Assembly: GCA_963704535.1 (NCBI GenBank)
Contig: OY969916.1
Location: 4,774,001-4,838,000, forward strand
Direction: 5' to 3'
DNA length: 64,000 nucleotides
Source: G963704535 sp963704535
Lineage (GTDB): Bacteria; Chloroflexota; Chloroflexia; Chloroflexales; Roseiflexaceae
Of this stretch, positions 48,628 to 56,739 are shown one piece after another. The position numbers and the translations under genes were made by a program. Each line of letters opens with the position of its first letter. Position 1 is the first letter of the stretch. The notes under the pieces were generated by a model, which saw nothing but the letters and a program-made list of their open reading frames with translations, made no database searches and was not told where the DNA came from.

Positions 48628-50554
48628 GCCTAGGAATGCGGATCTGGCGAATGCCGGGGCCGGCGGGACCGGCGCCGGGGCCGAGCCGGATCATATTGCC
48701 CGCGCCCGGGTCGGCCTGGCCGGTGGCGGCGCTGGGGAGGTTGATCGTCACCTGGTCGCCCTCCCGCAGGCATAGGCTGCCGGTCTCGACGCAGCTCACG
48801 ATCTCGGTCATGGACCCGTCGCTGGCGCCGGTCTGGACCGCCACCGTCACCGGCACCTGCTCCTGGCCGTAGAGCACCTGGATGGTCCGCAGTTGGCCGC
48901 TGGTCTGGATGGCCCGGTTGGGCACCTGGATCACATTCTCCTTGCGCTCGACCTCGATGCTCGCGCCGGCGGTCATGCCCATCTTCACCGGCGCCGCACC
49001 GGGGTCGAACTGCACCTGCACCAGGTAGGTGACGACATTCTGGCTCTCGTCGCCGGTCGGCGCCACCGAGACGACCGTGCCGGCGAACTCCTGGCCCGCG
49101 ATGGTCTCGAAGCTGATATCGACCGGCTGGCCGGGCGCGATCCTGGCGATGTCGCTCTCGCTCACATCGATGTCGAGGTGCAGGTTGGAGCTATCGACGA
49201 TCGAGACCGCTGCGCCCGTGCCGACGACGCCGCCGGGGACGATGTTGACCTTCGACACGATGCCATCGAACGGCGCGACCAGCGTCGCGTGATCCAGGTC
49301 GAGCCGGGCCGCGTCGAGCTTGGCCTGGGCCTGGGCCAGCCCAGCCTCGGCCGCCGCGACCTCGGGGGCCGCTGCGGGCGCGGTCAGCTTCTCAAGGCCG
49401 GCGCGCGTTTGGTCGAGCTGGGCCTGGGCGACGGCGACATCGGCGGCGGTGCCGCCCTGCCGCAGGCCGTCGAGCCAGGCGCGGGCCTGGTCCACGCTGG
49501 CCTGCGCCTGGGCGATGCCGGCCCGGCTGGGATGCAGCAGCGCCTCAAGCTGCTGCTGGGCGTCGGCGACCTGCGCCTCGGCCGCCCGCACATTGGCGGC
49601 CTCCTGCCCACGCGCGTTGTCGTAGGCCACCTGGGCCTGCTGGACGGCAGTCTCGGCGCTGTGAAGCGCGGCCTCGGCCTTCACAAAGGCGTCGTAGTAG
49701 CGTTGCCGCTGCCCGTCGCTCAAGGTGTTGGCGGCGTCGCGGCCCTGCGGGTCGGTCGTGCTGGGCTGGATCGGGTCGTTGCCGGTGTCCTGGACGTACT
49801 GCCAGTTCCGGAGCGCGGTGGCGTACTCCGACTGGGCCTGGGTCAGGGCATCGACCGCCCGCTGCTGATCCAGCTCGGTGCGGGTCTTGGCGGCCAACTC
49901 GCCGTCGCGGGTGGTCTGGAGGCTGGCCTGCGCCTGGGTCAACCGGAGTTGTGCGGCGCTGATCTTGTCGGGCGAAGGGTTCCGCAGCGCGTCAAGCTGG
50001 GCCTGGGCGGCGCGGAGCTGGGCCTCGGCCGAGCGCAGGTCGGCGGCGGTGACGTTGCCGGTGTGCGCCTTCTCAAGCTGGGCCTCGGCGGCCGCCAGCC
50101 CTGCCTGCGCCTGGGCGATGTCCTGGGGCGTGGCCGAGCCGGCGCGGGCCTGGTCGAGCTTGGACTGGGCGGTCTTCAGATCGGCCTCGGCCTGCTGCAC
50201 CTGGAGGCGCTGGTCGCGATCATCGAGCCGCGCCAGCGGCTGGCCGGCGGCGACGCGGTCGCCCGGTTTGACCAGCACTTCCCTGACCTGCCCACTGGAC
50301 TGGAATGGCAGATCGACGCTGCGGGCGGGCTGGACCACGCCGCTGCCCTCGACGGCAATGGCGAGGTTGGCTCGCGCGACCGGGGCGGAGGGCGTGGGCG
50401 CGGCATCGGCCCCGACCGACCAGGCCCGCCAGGCCGCCAGCCCAGTCAGCAGCGCCGCCAGGGCCAGCAGACCCAGGAGCGACCGAAACAGCCACGGGCG
50501 ACGGTCAGAGGGCGCGCCGCGACGGTCACGCGGAAATGGCAACGCGATCTTCAT
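48623..50554 (-). CDS. HlyD/MacA-type membrane fusion protein
   Basis: 643 residues. One N-terminal membrane segment (about 24-46), then a barrel half with QSSGQVREVLVKPGDRVAAG, a very long alpha-helical coiled-coil hairpin (about 110-400, dense in Ala/Gln/Leu heptads such as AQAQAGLAAAEAQLEKA), the second lipoyl half LVAPFDGIVSKVNIVPGGVV and beta-barrel/membrane-proximal domains. It would link the MacB-type pump to the outer layers. A second, related adaptor with the same ALRNWQYV and DGQRxxYY motifs is at 55207-56647. Confidence 0.93.
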   Translation of the reverse strand: MKIALPFPRDRRGAPSDRRPWLFRSLLGLLALAALLTGLAAWRAWSVGADAAPTPSAPVARANLAIAVEGSGVVQPARSVDLPFQSSGQVREVLVKPGDRVAAGQPLARLDDRDQRLQVQQAEADLKTAQSKLDQARAGSATPQDIAQAQAGLAAAEAQLEKAHTGNVTAADLRSAEAQLRAAQAQLDALRNPSPDKISAAQLRLTQAQASLQTTRDGELAAKTRTELDQQRAVDALTQAQSEYATALRNWQYVQDTGNDPIQPSTTDPQGRDAANTLSDGQRQRYYDAFVKAEAALHSAETAVQQAQVAYDNARGQEAANVRAAEAQVADAQQQLEALLHPSRAGIAQAQASVDQARAWLDGLRQGGTAADVAVAQAQLDQTRAGLEKLTAPAAAPEVAAAEAGLAQAQAKLDAARLDLDHATLVAPFDGIVSKVNIVPGGVVGTGAAVSIVDSSNLHLDIDVSESDIARIAPGQPVDISFETIAGQEFAGTVVSVAPTGDESQNVVTYLVQVQFDPGAAPVKMGMTAGASIEVERKENVIQVPNRAIQTSGQLRTIQVLYGQEQVPVTVAVQTGASDGSMTEIVSCVETGSLCLREGDQVTINLPSAATGQADPGAGNMIRLGPGAGPAGPGIRQIRIPRP

Positions 50555-50600
50555 GCGTTCTCTCTTTCTGCCGAAAGCAAATCAATTACAGGACTTACGC

Positions 50601-50745
50601 GGTGGCGCCCGCAACGCTCTATTGCCTGCCCTTCGACAAGCTCAGGAAGTTCGGCAGCAAGGTACTTCAGCTCTTTTTTATCGAGGGTTTTCGCCCGACT
50701 GGGCGAAAACCCTCGATAAAAGGAAGAAAAAGTACCACTCTGCCG
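50601..50745. repeat. Family B element with 21-bp arm hairpin
   Basis: GGCGCCCGCAACGCTCTATT, CCCTTCGACAAGCTCAGGAAG and a hairpin at 50676-50721 (21-bp perfect arms, loop GACT), then AAGGAAGAAAAAGTA. Stem bases differ from the 20610 copy in matched pairs. Confidence 0.93.
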
Positions 50746-51027
50746 AAGGCTGAGACCACGCTTGGGAAATGACTGCGTAAGCCCTACAAATTACAGGAGT
50801 GTGGTACTGCATCTAGGGTAACAAAAAGGGTGTAAAGAACTTATGAAGAAAGTATCAGGAAGTGATCAAGTTTGAGGGATGCGATGTTGGGCGATCGGGC
50901 TCACGCCGGAGATCGTGGCCCGGATCTCGTCGTTCGCCGTTGGCATGAAATTTCACGAATGATGGTGCGAGTGGACAAACTTTATGGTACTATGGGGCGG
51001 TTCATCAGGCAGTCAAGGTCAGGCAGT
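50746..51027. other. Intergenic region upstream of ctaA
   Basis: About 280 bp between divergent genes. No convincing gene; GTGGACAAACTTTATGGTAC near 50970-50990 may hold a promoter but spacing is poor. Confidence 0.4.
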
Positions 51028-52065
51028 ATGAAGCTCAACCGATTCGCCATCGCCGCGTGGGCGGCGGTCGCCTACAACATCCTGGTCATTCTGTGGGGCG
51101 CCTACGTGCGGGCCAGCGGCTCGGGGGCCGGCTGCGGCAACCACTGGCCGCTGTGCAACGGCGCGGTGATCCCGACGCCGGAGAACATTAAGACGCTGGT
51201 CGAGTTCAGCCACCGGCTGACCAGCGGCCTGGACGGGGTGCTGCTGCTGGGGCTGGCCCTGTGGGCCTTTTGGCGCTATCCGGGCGGCCGTCGCATGCGC
51301 TTTGGGGTGCTGCTGGAGCTGGCGGTGTCGGTCTTTTGGCGCTATCCGGGCGGCCATCGCGTGCGCTCCGGCGCCGTCTATGCTCTGCGCTTTGTCCTGA
51401 TCGAGGGGCTGATCGGGCGCGCGCTGGTCAGGAACGGGCTGGTGGCCGAGGACGACTCGGCGGCCCGCGCGATCGTGATCGCGCTCCACCTGGCCAACAC
51501 GTTCCTGCTGCTGGGTGCGCTGACGCTGACCGCATGGTGGGCCTCGGGCGGGCGGGCGCTGCGGCTGCGCGGCCAGGGGGGGACTGGCTGGCTGCTGGGA
51601 GTGGCCCTGGCCGGCGTCGTACTCGTGGGCATGAGCGGCGCGGTGACGGCCCTGGGCGACACATTGTTCCCGTCGGACTCGCTGCGCGCGGGGCTCGCAC
51701 AGGACCTCTCGCCGACGGCGCACTTTCTGATCCGGTTGCGGGTGCTGCACCCGATCCTGGCCGTGGTGGTGGGCCTATACTCGGCAGCTACGGCGCTGGG
51801 GGTCGGGGCACTGCGCCCCAGCGGCAGCATCAAGCGGCTGGCGCAGGCGCTCACCGCGCTGGTCGTCGCCCAGCTCCTGGTGGGGTCGCTGAACGTGGCC
51901 CTGCTGGCGCCGATCGGGATGCAGATCGTACACCTGCTCCTGGCAGACCTCGTGTGGATCGTGCTGCTGGTCGTGGCGGCCACGGGGCTGGCCCAGCCGG
52001 AGACGGAGGCGGCGGTCCTGACCGAAACTGCGGTGTTTTCTGCGGCTCCAGAGGCGAAAGCGTAG
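51028..52065 (+). CDS. ctaA: Haem A synthase (COX15/CtaA)
   Basis: 345 residues, eight predicted membrane segments. The four haem-binding His positions are visible in EFSHRLTSG, IALHLANTF, RVLHPILAV and QIVHLLLAD, and the cysteine pair in GAGCGNHWPLCNG as in bacterial CtaA. It oxidises haem O to haem A for aa3-type cytochrome oxidase at the membrane. Residues about 78-112 contain a duplication: FWRYPGGRRMRFG and FWRYPGGHRVRSG are two copies 23 codons apart. No ctaB gene is in the window. Confidence 0.95.
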   Translation: MKLNRFAIAAWAAVAYNILVILWGAYVRASGSGAGCGNHWPLCNGAVIPTPENIKTLVEFSHRLTSGLDGVLLLGLALWAFWRYPGGRRMRFGVLLELAVSVFWRYPGGHRVRSGAVYALRFVLIEGLIGRALVRNGLVAEDDSAARAIVIALHLANTFLLLGALTLTAWWASGGRALRLRGQGGTGWLLGVALAGVVLVGMSGAVTALGDTLFPSDSLRAGLAQDLSPTAHFLIRLRVLHPILAVVVGLYSAATALGVGALRPSGSIKRLAQALTALVVAQLLVGSLNVALLAPIGMQIVHLLLADLVWIVLLVVAATGLAQPETEAAVLTETAVFSAAPEAKA

Positions 52066-52197
52066 TCGTAAACCTTCCATGCACAAATGAATTTGTGGCC
52101 TGAGATCGCAAACACGTTGAAACGTATTCGGGATCGAGCTTCAACGTGTTTCAACACGTTTACTGGTTTCAGGCATCGAATTCATTCGATGATGACC

Positions 52198-52710
52198 TCA
52201 CGCGATCGTGACCCGGCAGCCGGAGCGCAGCGTGAGCGTTTGGGGCGCCAGCATCCGCCGCGGCTCCTCCACCCCCGTGTCTGCGTCCCACCATGTCACC
52301 TGCTGTGTTCGTGGGTCAAACGTGACCACATCCACAACACCCTGGCCCAGGTAGAACGGCGGGTTGAGCTCCAGATCCTTCCGCGCCGATGCCGGGTCCG
52401 GGCTGACGATCTCAATCACCGCTACGGGGATCAGCTCCAGGGCTTCGTCCGAATCGGGCGGCTCCTGGCAGAAAATGCTGATATCCGGGCGCTTGAGTGA
52501 GCCGTCAGGAAACGCGATATAGGTGTCCTGAAGCGTATAGCAGCCGCACGGCGCCCCAGGAAGCGGCTGGATGCTGTCCTCAATCCGCCGAGCCGCTTTC
52601 TGATGCCGGCTGGCGGGCGATACTTCCCAGGTGGGAATGCCGCCGGTGATCTCTAACTTGATCAGGCCGTTTTCAATCAGCCGTTCAAGCTGCTGAATGT
52701 TGCGCGGCAT
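52198..52710 (-). CDS. Uma2 (DUF820) family putative nuclease
   Basis: 170 residues. The restriction-endonuclease-like core is visible: LKRPDISIF, then VAVIEIVSPDPASARKDLELN, giving the PD...ExV pattern with a following Lys. Uma2 proteins are abundant in cyanobacteria and Chloroflexota and their role is unsettled; they may be selfish or repair-related nucleases. It stands alone between ctaA and a thiolase gene. Confidence 0.85.
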   Translation of the reverse strand: MPRNIQQLERLIENGLIKLEITGGIPTWEVSPASRHQKAARRIEDSIQPLPGAPCGCYTLQDTYIAFPDGSLKRPDISIFCQEPPDSDEALELIPVAVIEIVSPDPASARKDLELNPPFYLGQGVVDVVTFDPRTQQVTWWDADTGVEEPRRMLAPQTLTLRSGCRVTIA

Positions 52711-52786
52711 CAGGCCACCTCGCGTGTCTGCTCAAGCTGTTGTTCGTGTGCGCTCATCATAGCACAATGCTGGCGAAGGTGTCAGA

Positions 52787-52957
52787 GATTGTCTGAAAAA
52801 GGGGAGTTTGAGGGGGCTGCCTCTCAAGAAACCCCTTTCCACCGCAGATTGTAGGCGAGACAATGCCCTTTTCAAACAATCTCTCAGATGTTCAGTATGT
52901 GCTACAATATTTGGACGCTGAGAGGGCAACTCCTCAAACCCTTTTTTCTAAAGCTGA
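52787..52957. repeat. Family A TIR element and partial copy
   Basis: GAGATTGTCTGAAAAAGGGG to TTTTCAAACAATCTC (52787-52886) is a full element with inverted ends and a core TTGAGGGGGCTGCCTCTCAA; a partial core GAGAGGGCAACTCCTCAAAC follows at about 52920-52957. Confidence 0.88.
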
Positions 52958-52990
52958 TAATGGATTGCATAGTGAAAGGTGGAACATACA

Positions 52991-54127
52991 GTGTCGTATC
53001 CCACAAACCCGGTCTATATCGTTGAGGCGGTGCGCATCCCGACCGGCCGGCGCGAGGGCGCCCTGCGCGACACGCACCCGGTCGACCTGGCGGCGCATGT
53101 GCTGCGGGCGCTGGTGGATCGCGCGGGCGTTGGGGCCGCCGACATCGAGGACGTAGCCTGGGGCTGCGTGAGCCAGACCGGCGAGCAGGGCGGCAACATC
53201 GCGCGGCTGGCGGTGCTGCGGGCCGGCTTCCCGATCGAGGTCCCGGCCTTCAGCATGAACCGGATGTGCGGCTCCAGCCAGCAGGCCATCCACAGCGCGG
53301 CCCAGGCGATCGCCGCCGGCGACATGGACTTGGCGATCGGTGGCGGGGTCGAGTCGATGACGCGCGTGCCAATGGGCTCCGACTGGAGCCCGGCGGCGGC
53401 GCCGACCGACTTCCCCTACGACCTGGTCCATCAGGGCACCTCGGCCGAGCTGATCGCCGAGCGCTGGAAGCTGACGCGCGACGCGCTGGACGACTTCGGC
53501 TACACCAGCCACCTGCGCGCCGCCGCCGCGACACGGGCCGGGCACTTCGCCCGCGAGATCGCGCCGCTGCCCGGCAAAGAGCAGCAGGCCGACGAGGGCA
53601 TCCGCTTCGAGCCCGACCGCGCGAAGCTCGCCACGCTCAAGCCAGCCTTCAAGCCCGACGGCGTGATCACGGCCGGCAATAGCTCGCAGATCAGCGATGG
53701 TGCGGCGGCGGTGCTGCTGGCCTCGGGCAGCGCGCTGGAGCGCCATGGGCTCAAGCCGCGCGCCAGGATCGTCGCCCGCGTCGCCGTCGGCAGCGACCCA
53801 GTCCTTATGCTTACCGGGCCGATCCCGGCCACCTTCAAAGCACTGGAGCGAGCCGGGCTGACGATCGCCGACATCGACCTGTTCGAGATCAACGAGGCAT
53901 TCGCCAGCGTGGTGCTGGCATGGCAGCACGAGACGGGCGCCCCGCTTGAGCGAGTGAATGTCAACGGCGGCGCAATCGCTCTCGGCCACCCGCTCGGCGC
54001 ATCCGGCGCGCGTCTCATGACCACACTCCTGCACGAGATGGAGCGGCGCGGCGCCCGCTACGGCCTCCAAACGATGTGTATCGGCTACGGGATGGCCACC
54101 GCCACGATCATCGAACGCACCGCATAG
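52991..54127 (+). CDS. Acetyl-CoA acetyltransferase (thiolase)
   Basis: 378 residues. The acyl-carrying Cys lies in FSMNRMCGSSQQAI, followed by GGGVESMTRVP, INEAFASVVLAWQ, NGGAIALGHPLGASGAR and the second active Cys in MCIGYGMATA. It either cleaves 3-ketoacyl-CoA (beta-oxidation) or condenses two acetyl-CoA; which cannot be read. GTG 52991 is chosen because AAGGTGG lies 8 nt upstream; GTG 52979 is possible. No other fatty acid gene is adjacent. Confidence 0.94.
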   Translation: MSYPTNPVYIVEAVRIPTGRREGALRDTHPVDLAAHVLRALVDRAGVGAADIEDVAWGCVSQTGEQGGNIARLAVLRAGFPIEVPAFSMNRMCGSSQQAIHSAAQAIAAGDMDLAIGGGVESMTRVPMGSDWSPAAAPTDFPYDLVHQGTSAELIAERWKLTRDALDDFGYTSHLRAAAATRAGHFAREIAPLPGKEQQADEGIRFEPDRAKLATLKPAFKPDGVITAGNSSQISDGAAAVLLASGSALERHGLKPRARIVARVAVGSDPVLMLTGPIPATFKALERAGLTIADIDLFEINEAFASVVLAWQHETGAPLERVNVNGGAIALGHPLGASGARLMTTLLHEMERRGARYGLQTMCIGYGMATATIIERTA

Positions 54128-54143
54128 AGCAGCCTGATCCGCG

Positions 54144-54209
54144 AAGAAGATAGAAGATAGAGGATAGAAGAATAGAGGATAGCAGGTGCGCTGCTATCCT
54201 CTATTCTTC
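54144..54209. repeat. ATAGAGG heptamer hairpin, 19-bp perfect arms
   Basis: AGAAGAT/AGAGGAT units lead into arms 54167-54185 and 54191-54209, exact complements with loop GTGCG. It lies between convergent thiolase and GNAT genes and may act as a terminator. Confidence 0.88.
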
Positions 54210-54258
54210 AGTTCATCCCTCGTTCGCGGCCGGCTGGAGCGCCACAATCCGCCACGCT

Positions 54259-55197
54259 TCACGCTTCACGCGCAAGCTCGATCGCCATCTCGTGCTGCCG
54301 ATCAACCTCGACGAACCCGGCCTCCGCGAACGCCGCAATGAACGGACTCGCGGCCGGCTCATTGATGTCGATGATCCGCGAGCAGCGAGCCTGCAACGCG
54401 CGCAGCAGGGCGCTCACCTGCTCAACCCGCTCGGCGCCGAGGTCCAATAGACGCAGGCTCCCATCAGGGTTAGGCTGGAACAGCAGGTAGGCGAGGGGCA
54501 GATCGCCCTCGCGGATCGCCAGCCCCTGCATCCCGCCCCGGACCAGCAGCGCCGGCAGGTCGCGCTGCCACGCCGCCGGCATCGCGTGCAGCGCCCCGAA
54601 GCGCTCCAGCAGGCGACCAGGCGCCTCCTCGACCACCCCATCCCCCGCGCCTGATTCTTCTCTTCTTTGTTCTTCGTTCTCTGTTCTTTGTTCTTCGCTA
54701 TCCCCCACTCCTGATTCTTCTCTTCTTTGTTCTTCGTTCTCTGTTCTTTGTTCTTCGTTCTCCTGCTGCCACTCCAGAACCAGCAGATCGCGCCGCACTT
54801 CGAGTCCGGCGCCGGCGTAGGTCTTGATCGCCCGCTCGTTGCGGGTCAACACCTCCAGGCTGAAGCTGCGGGCGCCGGCCTGGCGGGCCTGCGCGACCAG
54901 CTCGGCGGCCAGCCCGCGCGAGAGGCCACGCCCGCGAAACGGCACCATCACGCCGAAGCCGCCGCACCAGGCCCGGTCGCCGCGCAGGCACAGCAGCGCC
55001 TGGCCCGCCGGCTCATCGCCCACCAGCATGACCAGCGAGCGGTGCAGATCGATCTGCTCGAACCGCACGCGCGCAGCCAGGATCTCCGGGGTCGTCGTGC
55101 CGGTGTAGAAATATTCCGCGAACGAGCGGGTGAAGATATTGGCCAGTGCGTCGAGCGCGAACGACGAAGCCGGGAGAAAGCGAATTTCGTCGGACAT
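54259..55197 (-). CDS. GNAT acetyltransferase with repeat-derived linker
   Basis: 312 residues. The N-terminal GNAT domain (about 1-140) has GGFGVMVPFRGRGLSRGL, the acetyl-CoA pyrophosphate loop, and LEVLTRNERAIKTYAGAGLE. The second half (about 195-312) is a partial second GNAT-like domain (LAIREGDLPLAYLLFQP, IIDINEPAASPFIAAFAEAG). Between them residues 142-183 are two copies of NEEQRTENEEQRREESG translated from AGAACAA-type heptamers. The acyl acceptor is unknown. It ends the RND efflux run, 9 nt after the adaptor gene. Confidence 0.85.
   Translation of the reverse strand: MSDEIRFLPASSFALDALANIFTRSFAEYFYTGTTTPEILAARVRFEQIDLHRSLVMLVGDEPAGQALLCLRGDRAWCGGFGVMVPFRGRGLSRGLAAELVAQARQAGARSFSLEVLTRNERAIKTYAGAGLEVRRDLLVLEWQQENEEQRTENEEQRREESGVGDSEEQRTENEEQRREESGAGDGVVEEAPGRLLERFGALHAMPAAWQRDLPALLVRGGMQGLAIREGDLPLAYLLFQPNPDGSLRLLDLGAERVEQVSALLRALQARCSRIIDINEPAASPFIAAFAEAGFVEVDRQHEMAIELAREA
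54656..54767. repeat. TTGTTCT heptamers in frame in the GNAT gene
   Basis: Two near-identical blocks of CTTTGTTCTTCGTTCTCTGT are separated by about 20 nt. Read on the minus strand they give NEEQRTENEEQRREE twice. Confidence 0.9.
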
Positions 55198-55206
55198 AGG
55201 TAGACC

Positions 55207-56647
55207 TCACTCGATCCCAATATCGACCCGCACGCTCATCCCGGCCCGTAGCGCGCCCTGGTCGTCGAGCTCGATCCGCACCAGGTAGGTGCGTAGCGTG
55301 CCGATCGCCGTCGCCGTCGGCGCGATATAGCTGACCTTGCCGGTGATCACCGTGTCGGGCATCGCGTCGGCGCGCATCTCGGCCTTCTGCCCGACCGCCA
55401 CCTGCGCGATGTCGGTGTCGCTGATCTGCACGTCGATCCGCAGCTTGCTGACGTTCACGACCTTAATCGCCGGCACGCCGACCGTCGTGCTCGGATCGCC
55501 TGGATCGACATTGACCGCCGCCACGATGCCGTCAAATGGCGCGCGCAGCTCGGCCTTCTCGCGGTTGAGCTTCGCCAGCTCCACCGCCGCCTGGGCCTGG
55601 GCGATCGCGGCGCCGACCGCGGCCTTCTGCGAGTCGCGCGGCTCGGGGTTCAGGCGTGACTGGGCCGCCTGAGCCTGCGCCACCATCGCCTGCGCCGCCA
55701 CCAGCCGGTCCCTGTCCGGCGGCAGCTTCATCTTATCGGCCGCAGCCTGCGCCTGGATCACCTGCTGCTCGGCCGCCGCGATGCCGCTGATCTCGGCCTG
55801 GCGCGCCGTCTCGGCCGCCTGCTGCGCCAGCTTGACGGCATCCTCGGCCTGGCGCAGCCCCGCCTGGGCCTGCACGAACTGCGCGTAATAGTTCTCGCGC
55901 TGCCCATCGCTGACATCGTTCTCGACCGTCGCGCCGGTGCGCGGGTCAACTGACTCCGGCACGATCGGGTCGTTGCCGGTCGAGTTCGACATACTCCCAG
56001 TTGTGCAGGGCCTGGGCGTAGCGCGCCTGGGCCTGGGTCAACATCAGGGCCGACTGCTGAATCTGCGCGTCGGCCTGGGTCTTGGCCAACGAGAGCCGGT
56101 CGCGGGTGGCCTGCAAATTGATCTGCGCGGAGGCCAGGATCGCCTGGGCGGTGTCGAGATCCTGCTGCTTGGGACCCGCCCTGACCTGCGCCAGCGACGC
56201 TTGGGCCTGCTGGACCTGCGCGCGGGCGGCGGCGATATCGGCCGCGCGGGCCGGCTCGGTCAGCGCGGCCTCCTGCGCCTGAGCGCTAGCCAACGCGGCC
56301 TCGGCCTGATGGAGCTGCTGGTCGAAGGCGCGCGCATCCAGAGTGGCAAGCAGGTCGCCCTGCTTGACAGTATCGCCCTCCTTGACCTTGACCTCGGCGA
56401 CCGTGCCGGGGAGGGTGAAGACCAGGTCGGCATCCTGGGTCGCCTTGACCTCGCCATTGCCGCTGACGCCGAGCGAAATCTCGGTCATCGGAGCGGTGGT
56501 CGGGACGACCAGAGTCGGGAGCGGCACGGCGGTGGCCTGCTGCTGGGCCGATGCGGGCGCAGCACTGGGGACCGGCGCTCCGCCGCAGCCGGCCAGCCCC
56601 AATGCCAGCAGCCCGACGAGCGCGCCGATTGTGACTACACGTTTCAC
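55207..56647 (-). pseudogene. RND/ABC adaptor lipoprotein (HlyD type), frameshifted near 55988
   Basis: Two overlapping frames together give one adaptor of about 480 residues. The first (from ATG 56647) has a lipoprotein signal LLALGLAGCGG, the first lipoyl half (GTVAEVKVKEGDTVKQGD) and the helical hairpin up to LHNWEYVE. The second continues STGNDPIVPESVDPRTG, DGQRENYYAQF, the second lipoyl half RAPFDGIVAAVNVDPGD and the beta-barrel. The paralogue at 48623-50554 reads WQYVQDTGNDPI straight through, so one extra base near 55988 is the simplest explanation. It follows the RND pump gene by 92 nt. Real mutation or sequence error cannot be told apart here. Confidence 0.88.
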
Positions 56648-56675
56648 GTTATCTGCTCCTTGGTATGTCTGAAAG

Positions 56676-56734
56676 TTGTCAGTTGTCAGTTGTCAGTTGT
56701 CAGTTGCGGCGCAACTGACAACTGACAACTGACC
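56676..56734. repeat. GTCAGTT heptamer hairpin, 23-bp perfect arms
   Basis: Tandem GTCAGTT units ending GTTGC pair with GCAAC and AACTGAC units across the loop GGC. It lies between the RND pump and adaptor genes in their shared transcript. It has the same loop as 27772-27834 and the same heptamers as the in-frame insertions in mutS2 and the second valS. Confidence 0.93.
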
Positions 56735-56739
56735 TTGTC

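Noticed and set aside
48893..50719. 608-codon frame opposite the HlyD adaptor
   Set aside because: Gly/Leu-rich mirror of the Ala/Gln coiled coil; no start signal or family.
52934..54070. 378-codon frame opposite the thiolase gene
   Set aside because: Antisense shadow; all thiolase motifs are on the plus strand.
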